Positions 61,327-64,000 of a stretch of 64,000 nucleotides of DNA are shown here, one piece after another (within the stretch, counting starts at the first letter, position 1; each line of letters starts with the position of its first letter). The notes under the pieces were generated by a model. That model was not told the origin of the DNA and made no database searches. It saw only the letters and a list, made by a program, of their open reading frames with translations. A program made the position numbers and the translations under genes. This DNA comes from Desulfuromonadales bacterium. Its GTDB lineage: Bacteria; Desulfobacterota; Desulfuromonadia; Geobacterales; Pseudopelobacteraceae. The stretch spans positions 1 to 64,000 of the forward strand of contig DUZX01000015.1 of the NCBI GenBank assembly GCA_013349325.1, given 5' to 3'.

Positions 61327-62281
61327 AGAATCCTCGCAGAAAAAAGGCCACTGCTACGCATGCAGCGGCCATCAGGAATGTTGAAATATACATCAGCTGT
61401 ATCATGCCGTGGTAGGCCCGTTCGTCCAGAACCTGTTCAGGATCACCCAAAAGCTGCTTGTGGGAAACAAAGCCGCCATAGCTGGCAGCCCCGCCCAGCT
61501 GTACCCGCAACGCTCCGGCAGCAGCAGCTTCAGGGTGCGCGCTGTTGGGAGAAGGGTGCTTGTGACGGTCACGCAGGAAAATCCGCAGCGAATTGGCCGC
61601 TGAATACCCGCTGACCGCCGCCGCAACGACAATCAGAAGCGCCGTCAATCGGGCCGGGATGAAGTTGAGCAGGTCATCCATGCGCGCCGACGCCCAACCG
61701 AGCTGCTGATAGCGCTCGTTGCGGTAGCCGACCATCGAATCAAGCGTACTGACCGCCTTGAAGGCCATGGCTGCCACCGGTCCCCCGACTGTCAACCAGA
61801 AGATCGGTGCGATAATCCCGTCGGCACTGTTCTCGGCCACTGTTTCCACTACGGCCCGCCAGATTTCAGCCTCTTCCAGCTGATCCGTGTCACGCCCGAC
61901 GATCCAGGACAGATATTTCCGGGCGGCCGGCAGATCTCCGGCCGCCAGCGCCGTTGCGACACGGGCCGATTCAACGTGCAGCGAGCGGGCCGCCAGACAG
62001 GTGGCTGCGATTATGACAGACCCGATAAATCCGAGCAGAGGAAGGAGCTGATGCATCCCTTTCAGCAGCAGCCAGGTTGCACCGGCCGCGCTGCCGACGA
62101 CGATCAGCAGCAGCAGGACTCCAGCCAGGCGCGGATTAAGCCAGGGACGGCGCAATTGCTGATCCAGCACCGTGATCAACCGCCCGATCATGATCACCGG
62201 ATGCGGCAGCCAGCGCGGATCACCCAGCACGAGGTCCAGTAGCAGTGCCAGCAGAATGATCAGCGCATCAGGGGGTGTCAC
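61310..62281 (-). CDS. cbiB: Adenosylcobinamide-phosphate synthase CbiB
   Basis: This is a 323-residue membrane protein of the CbiB/CobD (cobinamide) family: LLLDLVLGDPRWLPHPVIMIG, then EIWRAVVETVAENSADGIIA. It attaches the aminopropanol phosphate to cobyric acid, using the product of CobD. It overlaps both cobD and the cobyric acid synthase gene. Confidence 0.9.
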   Translation of the reverse strand: MTPPDALIILLALLLDLVLGDPRWLPHPVIMIGRLITVLDQQLRRPWLNPRLAGVLLLLIVVGSAAGATWLLLKGMHQLLPLLGFIGSVIIAATCLAARSLHVESARVATALAAGDLPAARKYLSWIVGRDTDQLEEAEIWRAVVETVAENSADGIIAPIFWLTVGGPVAAMAFKAVSTLDSMVGYRNERYQQLGWASARMDDLLNFIPARLTALLIVVAAAVSGYSAANSLRIFLRDRHKHPSPNSAHPEAAAAGALRVQLGGAASYGGFVSHKQLLGDPEQVLDERAYHGMIQLMYISTFLMAAACVAVAFFLRGFCVPLL

Positions 62282-64000
62282 TGTTTAGTCCGCAGAGCGT
62301 CACCAGACGCTGCAGATCCAGATGCTGCTCCATACGTTCCGCCAGCGCGTCAAACGGGTCGTTAAGCGCCACCGACTGGACTCCGCGCCGCAGCGGCAAC
62401 CCTTTTTCGAGGCGGACCCGGTTCAGATAGATTTCACGGAAGCGGCTGTTTTCAAAGAGACCATGCAGATAGGTGCCGAAGATGCGATTGTCCGGCGATA
62501 CAGCACCATCCACAACCGACACAGAATTCTCACCGCGCCGGAAGATCCTCGCAAACGGCCTGATCCCTTTGGCCAGCGTCGTGGTACCCATGTGGATCTC
62601 ATAGCCGGACATAACCCCGTTGCAGTCCGGCGCAATCCCCTGCCCGGCTTCATCCAGATAGGCCCGCGCCTGATGGGTTTCCTTATTCAGCAAAATCTCT
62701 GTCTCAGACGGCAGCAGATCAAGCCCCTGCGCTTCTTTGATTGAGGACTCAACGCCATGTGGATCAAGTACCCGCGTGCCGAGCATCTGAAAACCGCCGC
62801 AGATGCCGACGATGTGCCCTTTGAACTCCTTGATTTCTTCAAAAAGATCGCGCTCCATCAGAAAGTAGAGATCAGCGGCAGTTGATTTACTGCCGGGCAG
62901 AATCAGTATGTCAAGTCCCTGCAGATGCTCGCGGACCTCAACATAGCGCAGATTTACATCCGGCTCGCTCAGCAGCGGATCGAAGTCGGTAAAATTGGAA
63001 ATGCGCGGCAGCTTGACGACGCCGACCTGGAGCCGTTTATGGCTGGACATGATACTGACAACCTTGGAAAGCTGTCCAAGCGCAACGCTGTCTTCCGCCG
63101 GCAGACTAATATCGGAGAACCAGGGCAGTACGCCCAGCACCGGAATTCCGGTGCGTTGTTCGATAAAGTCGATACCGGGTGTCAAAATATCGGCATCGCC
63201 GCGAAACTTATTGATGATGATCCCGCAGATGGATGCTCGTTCCTGCGGTTCCAGCAGCTCGATCGTGCCGACGATCTGGGCAAAGACGCCGCCCCGGTCG
63301 ATGTCTGCCACCAGAACCACCGGACAACGGGCCATGGCAGCAACTTTGAGATTGGCAATATCGTTGTGTTTGAGGTTGATTTCGGCGATGCTGCCGGCAC
63401 CTTCAATAACGATAAATTCGTAGGCCTGCTGCAGCCGATGAAAGCTCTCTTGCACCTTGACAAATGCGGTTGGCTTGTAGGCGTCATATTCGTGCACCGA
63501 CATGTTCTCGACCGCTTTGCCCTGCACGATGACCTGACTACCGGTGTCGGAGTTCGGCTTGAGCAGCACCGGATTCATATCGGTATGCGGGTTGATGCTG
63601 CAGGCCTGGGCCTGAACCGCCTGGGCCCGCCCAATCTCCCCCCCTTCGGGGGTGACAAACGAATTGAGTGACATGTTCTGCGATTTGAAAGGGGCCACCG
63701 CAATGCCTCGCTTGAGCAGATAACGGCAAAAGCCGGCCGTGATGACAGATTTGCCGACATCAGAGGCGGTGCCGCAGAACATGATCGCGCCTGGACGCGG
63801 CAACGGAATCTGTTCCGCTGCGACCGTGCCGTCGCTTGCGCCGGTACCGTATTTTCCGGAATAACCGCGCGGTGTTACAATGCGCCCCTGCTGGTCGATA
63901 AAACTGCTGGCGTTGCCGATAATGACGATGCTGGTCATATCAATCTCGTGCTCAAGCAGCTCCCCGAGCGTGGTCACGACCACACTCTGATTGTCACGGC
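62268..64000 (-). CDS. cbiP: CbiH (CobJ)-CbiP (CobQ) fusion, partial
   Basis: The frame is open to the window edge. The first 45 or so residues seen (SVVVTTLGELLEHEIDMTSI, VIIGNASSF, MVTPRGY-like IVTPRGYSGKYG) match the C-terminus of precorrin-3B C17-methyltransferase (CbiH/CobJ). The rest is a full cobyric acid synthase (CbiP/CobQ): MFCGTASDVGKSVITAG, VIEGAGSIAEINLK, and the glutamine amidotransferase with Cys in GHIVGICGGFQMLG and a final His in GTYLHGLFEN. No ribosome site separates the parts, so the two enzymes are one polypeptide. Confidence 0.85.
   Translation of the reverse strand, partial: RDNQSVVVTTLGELLEHEIDMTSIVIIGNASSFIDQQGRIVTPRGYSGKYGTGASDGTVAAEQIPLPRPGAIMFCGTASDVGKSVITAGFCRYLLKRGIAVAPFKSQNMSLNSFVTPEGGEIGRAQAVQAQACSINPHTDMNPVLLKPNSDTGSQVIVQGKAVENMSVHEYDAYKPTAFVKVQESFHRLQQAYEFIVIEGAGSIAEINLKHNDIANLKVAAMARCPVVLVADIDRGGVFAQIVGTIELLEPQERASICGIIINKFRGDADILTPGIDFIEQRTGIPVLGVLPWFSDISLPAEDSVALGQLSKVVSIMSSHKRLQVGVVKLPRISNFTDFDPLLSEPDVNLRYVEVREHLQGLDILILPGSKSTAADLYFLMERDLFEEIKEFKGHIVGICGGFQMLGTRVLDPHGVESSIKEAQGLDLLPSETEILLNKETHQARAYLDEAGQGIAPDCNGVMSGYEIHMGTTTLAKGIRPFARIFRRGENSVSVVDGAVSPDNRIFGTYLHGLFENSRFREIYLNRVRLEKGLPLRRGVQSVALNDPFDALAERMEQHLDLQRLVTLCGLNSDTP

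Overview
The window looks like chromosome of a Geobacter-type desulfuromonadal bacterium carrying a Mu-like transposable prophage. I infer this from hopanoid-tailoring genes (HpnJ/HpnK), a PEP-CTERM protein behind a sigma-54-type promoter, a bacteriohemerythrin, HD-GYP and GGDEF c-di-GMP proteins, HypB and a carboxyspermidine-type polyamine operon. I see no rRNA, tRNA or CRISPR array. A 6S-like RNA is present.

Positions 1 to about 20.6 kb are one end of the prophage, almost all on the minus strand. Read in transcription order (right to left) it runs: repressor (divergent, + strand), Ner-like regulator, small early genes, MuA-type transposase, MuB-type ATPase, HTH protein, GemA, Gam, HU-like protein, Mor-like activator, then GH108 lysin, holin-like protein, terminase, portal, protease-capsid fusion, connector, tail tube and tail chaperone, which runs off the left edge. 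No sheath gene lies between the tail terminator and the tube, so the late module looks siphovirus-like. Between the repressor and host DNA (20.6-24.1 kb) is an A+T-rich accessory stretch with an Mrr-type restriction endonuclease, a frameshifted small gene and a membrane-anchored protein of unknown function. The exact prophage end was not resolved.

24.2-30.6 kb is a minus-strand signalling block: PhnD-like binding protein, REC/HD-GYP regulator, hybrid sensor kinase, second solute-binding protein and bacteriohemerythrin. 30.7-39.3 kb holds envelope genes (methyltransferase, GT2 and PMT-like glycosyltransferases, polyphosphate:AMP phosphotransferase, proC, small DMT transporter, hpnK, hpnJ). 39.4-44.4 kb holds hypB, an ABC exporter and priA. 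A diguanylate cyclase follows on the plus strand. 45.8-50.3 kb is a tight polyamine operon (speA, carboxyspermidine dehydrogenase, nspC, small ORF). 50.5-57.2 kb is a plus-strand run: Hsp20, lon, thiL, transketolase, Crp/Fnr regulator. Then come the PEP-CTERM gene with its regulatory region, DAHP synthase, the 6S-like RNA, a lipoprotein, and a cobalamin set (cobD, cbiB, and a CbiH-CbiP fusion open at the right edge).

The most striking feature is a set of palindromic or low-complexity dispersed repeats. Several lie in frame inside conserved protein genes (nspC, thiL, hybrid kinase, ABC exporter, MuB homologue), always in linkers or tails, and the main family occurs in both host and prophage DNA. 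Other points of note are a nested start inside the capsid fusion, candidate phage late promoters, and the sigma-54/enhancer arrangement at the PEP-CTERM gene.
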